Below, piece by piece: positions 1 through 6,886 of a stretch of 6,900 nt of DNA. The position numbers were made by a program, and so were the translations under genes. Origin of the DNA: Candidatus Stahliibacteriota bacterium (GTDB taxonomy: Bacteria; Hydrothermota; Tepidihabitantia; SM23-42); the NCBI GenBank assembly GCA_004376785.1, contig SOIY01000065.1:1-6900 (forward strand), read 5' to 3'. Below the pieces are notes generated by a model, which saw only the letters and a program-made list of their open reading frames with translations, did not search any database and had not been told where the DNA came from. Position 1 is the stretch's first letter; each line of letters begins with the position of its first letter.

Positions 1-6
1 AGAAAA

Positions 7-12
7 AGGAGG
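7..12 (+). promoter_or_regulatory. Ribosome binding site of rpsL
   Basis: The sequence AGGAGG lies just before the ATG at 16, leaving only three bases between them, which is short but workable. It is a near-perfect complement to the 3' end of bacterial 16S rRNA and fixes the rpsL start. It contrasts with the last three genes of the window, which have no comparable site. Confidence 0.85.
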
Positions 13-15
13 ATA

Positions 16-405
16 ATGCCGACAATTAATCAATTAATTAGAAAGGGCAGGAAAAAAGTGTTGTCCAAAAGCAAGGCTCCGGCACTGCAGAAGAATCCTC
101 AGCGCCGCGGCGTCTGCACAAGGGTTTACACAACAACACCTAAGAAGCCTAATTCTGCCTTGCGTAAGGTATGTAAGGTTAGATTGACAAATGGTTTTGA
201 AATTACAGCCTACATCCCTGGTGAAGGACATAACCTGCAAGAGCATTCAATTGTGCTCGTCCGGGGTGGTAGGGTCAAAGACCTCCCTGGTGTCCGTTAT
301 CATATTGTTCGCGGAAAGTACGATACTGCCGGAGTAGAAGGGAGAAAGAAGAGTCGTTCTCTCTATGGTGTGAAAAGACCGAAAGAAACACCGGCAACTT
401 CTTAA
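16..405 (+). CDS. rpsL: 30S ribosomal protein S12
   Basis: This is ribosomal protein S12, a component of the 30S decoding centre that monitors codon-anticodon pairing. The 129-residue product is close to the usual 123-126 and matches the family along its length: an N-terminal MPTINQLIRKGRKK, then RGVCTRVYTTTPKKPNSALR (31-50), AYIPGEGHNLQEHS (65-78), VRGGRVKDLPGVRYH (82-96) and a basic C-terminus ending in KRPK plus six extra residues. The positions where streptomycin resistance usually arises (K43, K88, P91) carry the wild-type residues, so the sequence predicts a streptomycin-sensitive ribosome. D89, the residue methylthiolated by RimO in other bacteria, is present. It heads the str operon fragment; rpsG follows after 10 bases, and its Shine-Dalgarno overlaps the rpsL stop codon. 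The ATG start is supported by a strong ribosome binding site and by alignment of the N-terminus with the family. Confidence 0.99.
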   Translation: MPTINQLIRKGRKKVLSKSKAPALQKNPQRRGVCTRVYTTTPKKPNSALRKVCKVRLTNGFEITAYIPGEGHNLQEHSIVLVRGGRVKDLPGVRYHIVRGKYDTAGVEGRKKSRSLYGVKRPKETPATS

Positions 406-410
406 AGGAG
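404..410 (+). promoter_or_regulatory. Ribosome binding site of rpsG, overlapping the rpsL stop
   Basis: AAAGGAG starts inside the TAA stop of rpsL (403-405) and leaves five bases before the ATG at 416. This spacing fits a normal Shine-Dalgarno site, and its overlap with the upstream stop suggests translational coupling of S12 and S7. Confidence 0.85.
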
Positions 411-415
411 ATTAA

Positions 416-886
416 ATGGGTAGAAGAAGAAAAGCACAAATAAGAAAAATCCAGCCGGATCCAAAATATAACAGTATTTTAGTAAGTAAATTTATTAACA
501 ATCTGCTTTGGGATGGTAAAAAAAGTACTGCTCTGACAATTTTCTACGGGGCATTGAACGTTATTGAGAAACTTACCAAGGAAGATAGTCTTACAATATT
601 TGAAAAGGCACTAAATAACGTGAAGCCCGTACTCGAGGTCAGACCACGAAGGGTTGGTGGTGCAACTTACCAAATACCTATGGAAGTCAGACCGAACCGC
701 AAAGAAACCCTGGCAATAAGATGGATTATCAAAGCAGCACGTGCAAGATCTGAATACCGTATGGAACAAAGACTTGCACAGGAAATTATTGCGGCAAGCC
801 GTAATGAAGGTACGGCTATAAAGAAACGAGAAGAAGTCCATAGAATGGCTGAGGCAAACAAGGCATTTGCTCACTTCCGTTGGTAA
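416..886 (+). CDS. rpsG: 30S ribosomal protein S7
   Basis: This is ribosomal protein S7, a primary 16S rRNA-binding protein that nucleates assembly of the 30S head and contacts E-site tRNA. The 156-residue length is exactly typical of bacterial S7. Recognisable stretches include the basic N-terminus MGRRRKAQ, LVSKFINNLLWDGKKSTA (22-39), the signature KPVLEVRPRRVGGATYQIP (70-88), and the C-terminal helix ending in MAEANKAFAHFRW. Most bacteria have Pro or Ala at residue 2 where this one has Gly, a small variation. It follows rpsL with a coupled Shine-Dalgarno site. In the classical str operon fusA (EF-G) and tuf come next; here the next gene is an unrelated peptidase-like gene only six bases downstream. 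In E. coli S7 is the translational repressor of the str mRNA, but the known target site was not identified in the short rpsL-rpsG gap. Confidence 0.99.
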   Translation: MGRRRKAQIRKIQPDPKYNSILVSKFINNLLWDGKKSTALTIFYGALNVIEKLTKEDSLTIFEKALNNVKPVLEVRPRRVGGATYQIPMEVRPNRKETLAIRWIIKAARARSEYRMEQRLAQEIIAASRNEGTAIKKREEVHRMAEANKAFAHFRW

Positions 887-892
887 AGAAGC

Positions 893-1837
893 TTGAATAC
901 AAAACTGGAAGATGCAGCCAACATTGTTATCAAAAATTGTCTCGGTATAAAAAAACACGAAAAAGTCGTTATTGTTACAGATAAATTTTGCCGCATTGTA
1001 GGCTTTTCATTATGGAATGCGTTAAGAAAATTTACAGATCCCATCATAATTGAAATTGTACCTCGAATCATGCACGCTGATGAACCACCACAATTAGTTG
1101 CAGAAATTCTAAAGTACTGTGATGTATTTATCATGCCGACGAGCCGTTCACTCACGCACACCAGTGCAAGAATAGATGCCAATAGACTCGGTGCAAGAGG
1201 TGCCACTATGCCTGGAATTACTGTTGGGCTTATGGAGCGATCATTGAATGCTGACTATCGAAAAATTGCGAGAGTAACAATTAAAGTTGCAAATCTGCTA
1301 TCTAAAGCAAAAAAAGCTCTAATAAAAACACACACAGGAAGCGCACTGGAATTGGATCTTTCGACAAGAAAAGGTCACGTCGATACAGGTATTATCAAAA
1401 AATCTGGGCAATTCTCTAATCTTCCTGCCGGGGAGGCGTATATTGCACCTATTGAAAACAGGAGCAACGGCAATGTTGTCGTTGATGGTTCTTTTGCCCC
1501 AATTGGATTTTTAAAAAATAAAGTAACTTTAGAAATAAAAAATGGGCAGATTGTAAAATTAAAGGGCAGCCAGAAGCTAAATGCGGTTTTCAAAAAATAC
1601 GGAAAAAAAGAAAGGATCCTTTGTGAGCTCGGTATTGGTACAAATCCAAAGGCAAAAATTACTGGGAATGTTCTCGAAGACGAAAAAGTTCTCGGTAGTA
1701 TCCACGTTGCATTTGGACATAACCTTGGTTTTGGGGGCAAAAACAAAGCAAAAATTCATCTTGATGGTGTTGTTAAAAAACCAAGTGTCTGGATTGATGG
1801 AAACTTGATAATCAAAAAAGGCAATTTTTTAATTTAA
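893..1837 (+). CDS. Compact M29-type (aminopeptidase T/AmpS-like) metallopeptidase family protein
   Basis: The product is a 314-residue protein related to the M29 aminopeptidases (AmpS/AmpT), which remove N-terminal residues using a two-metal site. The ligand pattern is visible in order: E181 in NLPAGEAYIAP (176-186), E245 in CELGIGTNP (244-252), H271 in HVAFGHN (271-277), and the HxD pair H289/D291 in IHLDG. The spacing of the two glutamates (64) is close to that of AmpS. Differences are notable: full-length M29 enzymes are about 410 residues, and most of the shortfall lies before the first glutamate. The position seven residues after the first His, a catalytic Tyr in AmpS as I recall it, is Leu278. 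The related NicX dioxygenases share the fold and HxD motif and are also shorter, so the reaction is uncertain. There is no signal peptide or membrane segment, so it is probably cytoplasmic. The TTG start is the only plausible one: the rpsG stop lies in frame three codons upstream, and the N-terminus (LEDAANIVIKNCLGIK) begins where family members do. The preceding AAAGAAG is at best a weak ribosome binding site. Confidence 0.85.
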   Translation: MNTKLEDAANIVIKNCLGIKKHEKVVIVTDKFCRIVGFSLWNALRKFTDPIIIEIVPRIMHADEPPQLVAEILKYCDVFIMPTSRSLTHTSARIDANRLGARGATMPGITVGLMERSLNADYRKIARVTIKVANLLSKAKKALIKTHTGSALELDLSTRKGHVDTGIIKKSGQFSNLPAGEAYIAPIENRSNGNVVVDGSFAPIGFLKNKVTLEIKNGQIVKLKGSQKLNAVFKKYGKKERILCELGIGTNPKAKITGNVLEDEKVLGSIHVAFGHNLGFGGKNKAKIHLDGVVKKPSVWIDGNLIIKKGNFLI

Positions 1838-1849
1838 GTATATTTTCGA

Positions 1850-3523
1850 TTGGTTAATTTTTTATTCATTCTTTTAATATCTAACACTCCGATTCTTAAA
1901 ATCGATTTTGTCGGCAATAAATCCATTAACAATAAGGACCTCATAGATGACATTTTATCCGAAGAAAACGAAGAATTCAACGATGTTAACATTGACTTTG
2001 ATACTGACCGAATATTACGTTTTTATGAAACGCAAGGCTTCTTTAATGTAGATGTTATACCTCATGTCGAATCCACAGAAGAAGGTGTGGAAATTACCTT
2101 TCACATTGAAGAAGGTGAAAGACCAAAAATAGAAAAGATAATTGTAAACGGTGAAGAAGAAGAAGAAAAACTAAAGGGTTTTTTTGAAATAAAGACCAAT
2201 GATTTTTTTATTGAGGAAAAAATAGTAATTACTGAGGACAAAATTAGGAACTATTATAAAGACCGTGGGTATCCTTACGCAGATGTGTTATCGTCCATAA
2301 TGCCTGATTCAGGAAGGTTGATTATTAATATTGAAAAAGGAACATTGTACTACATCAGAAATGTTGTAATAAAAGGACTCAAAATATGTAAATTACAGGT
2401 CGTACATCGCGAAATTATATTAAAAAGCGGCGACAAGTTCAGCAAATCGAAACTTCTCGATAGCCAGCGCCATATTTACGGACTCGGTTTTTTTGGTACA
2501 ATTACTGTTGATATTTTAAAAAACGAACCTGACAGTATTGATTTAATATTTAGAGTCAAGGAATTGAAATCACGTATTCTAAATTTTGGTATTGGTTTAT
2601 CTATCCCCCTTAAGTTTTTAATATCATTTGGTATTGAAGAGCTAAACCTATTTAATGTGGGACATCGTTTTATGATTCAACCTTCATTCAGCACCAACAT
2701 AGAAAAGGAATGGGATGCAAAGATAGAAGGAAGATATATTATTCCACATGTTACAGCACAACAACTGACGATTTCTATATTACCCTATCTATGGTTTGAA
2801 GAAACAGAATTCTTTACGCGAAACACAAGGGGCAATGAATTCAGGATATCCAAAGTAATCACGAAGAACACGCAGGTCAGTATTGCCAATAAGTATAAAT
2901 ACGTTGACCTGCGAGAAAAAATCACATTACCAGATACAATAAAAGGTATTACAAATAGTGTCAAACTTCAACTCATGATAGAAAATCGCGAGGAATTTTT
3001 TAATCCACAAAGAGGCATATTTATTATGCCGCTCATTGAATATGCTGGTGGAATACTCGGCGGAGCAAACGACTTTATCCGTCTTGAGATAGAAAATAGA
3101 CTGTATCTTCCGTTGTTTAAAAACACCATAGCCCAGAGACTAAAATTGGGTGTCATAATTCCAACCAATGGTGTAGCAATTTATGAAAAATATTATATTG
3201 GCGGACAGTACTCATTAAGGGGCTATCCCGAGAAATCAATTGGGCCTGATTCAATAGCACACGAAAAATACGGCAACATAATTGGTAATTATAATTTTGA
3301 AGCCAGAATCGCTCTACCTTTTAATTTTGGCATTGTGGGATTTTTTGATATTGGATACGTAGATAATGAAATATATTTACTCAACTCAGACTTTTTTAAA
3401 ATGAGTGCTGGATTTGGAATACGTTACTACACACCAATTGGCCCTGCGCGTCTTGATATTGGATTTCCACTAACCAATGGACAGGGTAGAGAAATATATC
3501 TTGGTATCTACCATATTTTTTAA
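1850..3523 (+). CDS. Omp85-family outer-membrane assembly protein (TamA/BamA-like, predicted three POTRA domains plus barrel)
   Basis: The 557-residue product is an Omp85 protein, which inserts beta-barrel proteins into, or moves substrates through, the outer membrane. A short hydrophobic N-terminus (about 4-15) should direct export. Three POTRA-like repeats follow at about 16-88 (ILKIDFVGNKSIN to ITFHIEEGE), 93-163 (PKIEKIIVNG to LIINIEKG) and 167-238 (YYIRNVVIKGLKI to LIFRVKEL). The rest (about 241-557) is the barrel, Pfam Bac_surface_Ag type. It carries FNPQRG (384-389), the L6-loop signature GGQYSLRGYP with its conserved Arg457, FFDIGYV (498-504), the terminal GFGIRYYTPIGPARLDIGFP (521-540), and a C-terminal Phe that fits a beta-signal. 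E. coli BamA has five POTRAs and about 810 residues; TamA has three and about 577, so size favours TamA. In many non-proteobacterial phyla, however, a BamA pairs with TamB, and I cannot decide between them. TTG is the only usable start: the previous stop lies in frame just upstream. There is no recognisable Shine-Dalgarno. A GAA-rich run encodes a Glu stretch (102-106) in the second POTRA. Confidence 0.93.
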   Translation: MVNFLFILLISNTPILKIDFVGNKSINNKDLIDDILSEENEEFNDVNIDFDTDRILRFYETQGFFNVDVIPHVESTEEGVEITFHIEEGERPKIEKIIVNGEEEEEKLKGFFEIKTNDFFIEEKIVITEDKIRNYYKDRGYPYADVLSSIMPDSGRLIINIEKGTLYYIRNVVIKGLKICKLQVVHREIILKSGDKFSKSKLLDSQRHIYGLGFFGTITVDILKNEPDSIDLIFRVKELKSRILNFGIGLSIPLKFLISFGIEELNLFNVGHRFMIQPSFSTNIEKEWDAKIEGRYIIPHVTAQQLTISILPYLWFEETEFFTRNTRGNEFRISKVITKNTQVSIANKYKYVDLREKITLPDTIKGITNSVKLQLMIENREEFFNPQRGIFIMPLIEYAGGILGGANDFIRLEIENRLYLPLFKNTIAQRLKLGVIIPTNGVAIYEKYYIGGQYSLRGYPEKSIGPDSIAHEKYGNIIGNYNFEARIALPFNFGIVGFFDIGYVDNEIYLLNSDFFKMSAGFGIRYYTPIGPARLDIGFPLTNGQGREIYLGIYHIF

Positions 3524-3526
3524 TAT

Positions 3527-6500
3527 ATGAAGAAGTTTATATTACCTGCAATAATTGTACTAATCATAATCGCAGTTTATATTGTGATTAAAACAGTTGA
3601 CTTTGGAGCATTAACAATTGTTTTCCTGGAACGAACTGCTAATATAGATATCAAATATAAAACTATGGAGGGTAATCCGTTTCGCGGTTATAAGATTGAA
3701 AATTATAACGTAAAATTATCTGAAACAGACAGTGTCTACGGTAAAATTGCTGACATCACGTATCGATTTGAACCATGGGGCTTTAGATTACCACACTTAT
3801 TCGAAATAAACCTAATTGAACCAACAGTTAGCATAAAAAAGAAAACAGGTACTGGCGAAAAAACAAAGTTTAGTCTCCCGCGGCTCAATTTAGGATTGAG
3901 AATAAATTTAAAAAATGGTAAGGTACTTTATAGAAATGAAAAATTGTCTACAATTGAAGCAATTTCAGGCCTTGTGTTTATTGACCTGATTGGGTCAAAA
4001 ATTTATTTAAGTACAATAAACCTCTCATTCAGAGCAAAGGAATACCCTGTTTCTATAACAAGTGCAAATCTTGATTTGACAATAAATAATAAAGGGATTA
4101 AAGCAAATTCATTTAAAATAAAAGGCAAAGGTATATTGCTTCAAGGAGAAGGTACATATTCATTTAAAAACAACCAGGCATCACTTAAATTTGAGAATGC
4201 TAAATTAGTTATGCAGAAATTCGGAATTCATAAAGGTATAATTATGTTTTCTGGAAATGTTGAATACATCAATAACAAACTTTTGCCAAAAATCCACGGT
4301 ACTGTAGAAGGATTTGAACCAGTCGAGCATTTTAATTTTGAAACAAATGTTTTTGCAGATACCATCTGGGTAAATATATTTGACGGCGAATTAGCAGGCG
4401 GTCGCGTTTTCGCACAGGTCAAGGTTCTTAATTGGAAAATTTGGGAATTTGAAGCCAATTTCAATGAAGTGAATATAGGAAAATATTTAAATTTTCACGA
4501 ATCCATTTTAGTAAATGGATACATGAAGTATAAAGGAAAAAATTATGTCGGCATTATAAAATCTCCAACCGAATATGAATTAGGTTTTGATTCTCTACTA
4601 ATATTTGCTTCAACTCCAGAATCTCAAATCTGTTTGGACTCACTTTTTATTATAGACGGCAGAAAGATACTTGAGATTGACGGCAATATCTACCCCAGTT
4701 GTGATATTAATATTAACTTTAACAATTTCGATCTGGAAAAACTTACGAAATATGTGCAATTAAAAGGTAAATTAGAAGGCTATTGTCATTTGCAAGGTGA
4801 TTTAAAAAAATTGAAAAACGTTCTTATTACATCTAATATCACAGGCATTGATTTTGTAAAAGGTGATATTGCAGTAAAAGAATTCTCAATAAATAGTAAA
4901 AACTTTGTGTTTGGTGAGCAATCCGGGTATTTGAAACTCGCATTAGAGAAACCATCATATAAAAATCAATCTTTAGAGAATATAACTCTCTTTTTAGAGA
5001 ATCACAATATTCTATTCGAGGCGAAAGGTCAGGATGATAATTTAAAAATTAGTGGTATGCTTGACAAAGACTGGGGCGGTGCAATATCATCTTTTTACAT
5101 CAAGTATAATGGAGTCGAAACAAAAAATACAGCGCCGATAACATTTGACATCCCTAATAAAAAACTTGGTAAAATTAATCTCTCATTTATTGATGGTACA
5201 TTAAAGGGAAATCTATCACCACTGAATCTAAGTCTATCAAATGGTAACCTGACAAAGCTTGGCATGTTATTGGGTTTGCGGGAGGATATAAGTGGCAAAT
5301 TAGAATTTTCATCGGCCGAAAATAAACTTACAATTGATGCACAGGAGATTAACTTCAGGGGTCTTAAAAATGGTTTATTGACTGTAAAAGGAGAATATAA
5401 AAATAAAACAATCATTGTAGAAACGCTCAATGTATCAGATGAAAATGGTCAAAATCTTCATGCCGAAGGTCTACTTTCAACTGAGAAATCTTATATAAAC
5501 GCAAAATTTAATGATTTCGGAATTTGGGCATTATGGTTTTTAAATAATTTTTTAGGTAAGCCTGATGGTCTTATGAATGGAGATGTCACTTTTCAAGGTA
5601 ATTTACAAAACTTTAAACTTACTGGTGAGGCTGAAGTAATTAACTGCTCCTTTGGTTTGGATGTCATTTCTGCAAAATTTGATTCGCTAAGCAGCAAAAT
5701 CAAATTTGATAATAATCGAATAATTTTTGAATCTGCAAAAGGACAAATTTCTACATTAAGCCATTCCAGATTAGCAAATTCAAATGGTGCAGAAATAAGT
5801 GCTGGCGGTATTGTTACATTAGAACCACGTTTCAGAGTTAAAAATCTCAACTTTGACGTCAGTTTTAAAGATGCACCTCTGCAGTACCAACCGTTTGTCT
5901 ATGGCATAGGTAGTGGAAATTTTTCCTTTGGAATGAAAGATAAAGTAAGTTATTACAATGGCAATATTACGATAAAACAAGCAACTATACCAATAGATTT
6001 TGGTTTAAGGATCAAACCGAAAAAAAATGAAGGCAATGATGAGTGGACAATGAACATAAGAATTAAGGGCGAGAGGAACATATGGCTAAGAAATCGCGAT
6101 GCTGATATTGAATTTGGCGGTGAAATCTATATTATAAAAGAACAAGGGGAGCCATATATATCAGGAATCATGAAGACCCACCGGGGTAATTATTACTGGC
6201 TGAATCATGTTCTTTCGATCACCCAGGGGCAGGTTACATTCATACCAGAAGAAAAGATCGATGCAGAGCTTGATATCTGGGCAGAATTGGATACACGAGA
6301 AAAGGTCCCTGGTGGAAGTACACCAATAACAATTAAATTACATTGCTTTGGTACTATGTCAGAACCTATATTCGAATTCTTCACAGATCCGGATGGACTA
6401 TACAGCGAGCAGGATATTATGACATATTTAAATTTGAATATAAGCTGGCGCGAACTCGAATCAATAAAACAGGGTGATTATGTCGGTAAAGTACTACCTC

Positions 6501-6790
6501 ACGGTCTTTTATCATGGCTTGAAGGTGATGTATCACGCCGGATAAGAAAGTATACTGGTCTTGATTATTTCAGGATCGAAACACCGTATTTTGAACCTGA
6601 GCTTAAAGCAAAATTAACTGTCGGGAAATATGTCTCAAGGGACATATTTATTACCTACACATATGATATAACTTCATTTTCGAATGAATTTAATGTAGAA
6701 TACTTTATCGACGATAAAAATGAAATACTGATAAGAAGGGACGAAGAAGGTGAATATAGTTTGCAGTATCAATATAGGATAAGGTTTTAA
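3527..6790 (+). CDS. tamB: TamB-like translocation/assembly protein with C-terminal TamB (DUF490) domain
   Basis: The 1087-residue product resembles TamB, an inner-membrane-anchored periplasmic protein whose long hydrophobic beta-groove bridges to an Omp85 partner; family members are linked to outer-membrane protein assembly and phospholipid transport. After two lysines, a single hydrophobic segment (about 4-21, FILPAIIVLIIIAVYIVI) serves as the anchor. The long middle is rich in alternating polar/apolar beta strands, with AsmA/TamB-like stretches such as LKGKLEGYCHLQGDLKKLKN (near 412-431) and GLMNGDVTFQGNLQNFKLTG (near 680-700). The C-terminal third is the diagnostic part: GEIYIIKEQGEPYISG (about 865-880), THRGNYYWLNHVLSITQGQ, ITIKLHCFGTMSEPIFEFF, then SEQDIMTYL, and a final run of strands containing VGKYVSRDIFITYTYD and ending in YQYRIRF. 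E. coli TamB has 1259 residues, so this one is somewhat shorter. The ATG lies three bases after the Omp85 stop with no Shine-Dalgarno, which suggests coupled translation. The Omp85-TamB adjacency itself supports the call. Confidence 0.93.
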   Translation: MKKFILPAIIVLIIIAVYIVIKTVDFGALTIVFLERTANIDIKYKTMEGNPFRGYKIENYNVKLSETDSVYGKIADITYRFEPWGFRLPHLFEINLIEPTVSIKKKTGTGEKTKFSLPRLNLGLRINLKNGKVLYRNEKLSTIEAISGLVFIDLIGSKIYLSTINLSFRAKEYPVSITSANLDLTINNKGIKANSFKIKGKGILLQGEGTYSFKNNQASLKFENAKLVMQKFGIHKGIIMFSGNVEYINNKLLPKIHGTVEGFEPVEHFNFETNVFADTIWVNIFDGELAGGRVFAQVKVLNWKIWEFEANFNEVNIGKYLNFHESILVNGYMKYKGKNYVGIIKSPTEYELGFDSLLIFASTPESQICLDSLFIIDGRKILEIDGNIYPSCDININFNNFDLEKLTKYVQLKGKLEGYCHLQGDLKKLKNVLITSNITGIDFVKGDIAVKEFSINSKNFVFGEQSGYLKLALEKPSYKNQSLENITLFLENHNILFEAKGQDDNLKISGMLDKDWGGAISSFYIKYNGVETKNTAPITFDIPNKKLGKINLSFIDGTLKGNLSPLNLSLSNGNLTKLGMLLGLREDISGKLEFSSAENKLTIDAQEINFRGLKNGLLTVKGEYKNKTIIVETLNVSDENGQNLHAEGLLSTEKSYINAKFNDFGIWALWFLNNFLGKPDGLMNGDVTFQGNLQNFKLTGEAEVINCSFGLDVISAKFDSLSSKIKFDNNRIIFESAKGQISTLSHSRLANSNGAEISAGGIVTLEPRFRVKNLNFDVSFKDAPLQYQPFVYGIGSGNFSFGMKDKVSYYNGNITIKQATIPIDFGLRIKPKKNEGNDEWTMNIRIKGERNIWLRNRDADIEFGGEIYIIKEQGEPYISGIMKTHRGNYYWLNHVLSITQGQVTFIPEEKIDAELDIWAELDTREKVPGGSTPITIKLHCFGTMSEPIFEFFTDPDGLYSEQDIMTYLNLNISWRELESIKQGDYVGKVLPHGLLSWLEGDVSRRIRKYTGLDYFRIETPYFEPELKAKLTVGKYVSRDIFITYTYDITSFSNEFNVEYFIDDKNEILIRRDEEGEYSLQYQYRIRF

Positions 6791-6848
6791 ACAATGCAGT
6801 ATCACTTCGTTACTACGAGTCCCATCCTCATTTACTATTTGGTATTCT

Positions 6849-6874
6849 CCGTTTCTCCTTGTCACCGTTTCTCC
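6849..6874. repeat. Short direct repeat CCGTTTCTCC
   Basis: The ten-base unit CCGTTTCTCC occurs at 6849-6858 and again at 6865-6874, a 16-base period. On the other strand the units read GGAGAAACGG. Two exact copies of a ten-mer this close together are unlikely by chance in an AT-rich genome. They may be part of a larger dispersed intergenic repeat or a protein-binding site; the window alone cannot tell. Confidence 0.5.
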
Positions 6875-6886
6875 CTTGCTTAAAAT
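6859..6886 (+). promoter_or_regulatory. Possible sigma70-type promoter
   Basis: TTGTCA at 6859-6864 matches the -35 consensus in five of six positions. TAAAAT at 6881-6886 matches the -10 consensus in five of six, and the 16-base spacer is acceptable. Transcription would start near 6893 and run out of the window. The site overlaps the direct repeat, which could therefore be an operator or could have produced the match by chance. An alternative is a perfect TTGACA at 6890-6895, whose -10 box would lie beyond the window. Confidence 0.3.

Noticed and set aside
31..405. Streptomycin-resistance mutations in S12
   Set aside because: K43, K88 and P91 are all wild type.
611..958. Minus-strand open frames across rpsG and the start of the peptidase gene (also 667-861 and 871-1206)
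   Set aside because: They lie wholly or mostly opposite well-recognised genes, resemble no family I know, and have no ribosome binding site or independent context.
1375..1808. Open frames on both strands inside the peptidase-like gene
   Set aside because: The enclosing frame carries the conserved metal-ligand motifs; these products look like out-of-frame translations with no recognisable features.
1813..1820. Run of six A residues as a programmed -1 frameshift site joining the peptidase and Omp85 genes
   Set aside because: The heptamer is not in the right phase for tandem slippage, and the two genes are already in the same frame, so a frameshift would not join them.
1814..1830. A6-loop-T6 inverted repeat at the end of the peptidase gene as a terminator
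   Set aside because: The stem is six A-T pairs only, lies inside the coding region, and would be far too weak to terminate transcription.
2153..2170. GAA-repeat tract as a phase-variable microsatellite
   Set aside because: The tract is short and imperfect, has a three-base unit that would not shift the frame, and simply encodes a Glu-rich loop in a POTRA domain.
6806..6819. Hairpin after tamB as a Rho-independent terminator
   Set aside because: Only five pairs including a G-T wobble, and the following bases are not a T-tract.
6674..6865. 63-residue minus-strand open frame over the end of tamB and the tail
   Set aside because: More than half lies antisense to the conserved tamB C-terminus, and its N-terminal part translates the repeat-like tail. 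No family resemblance.
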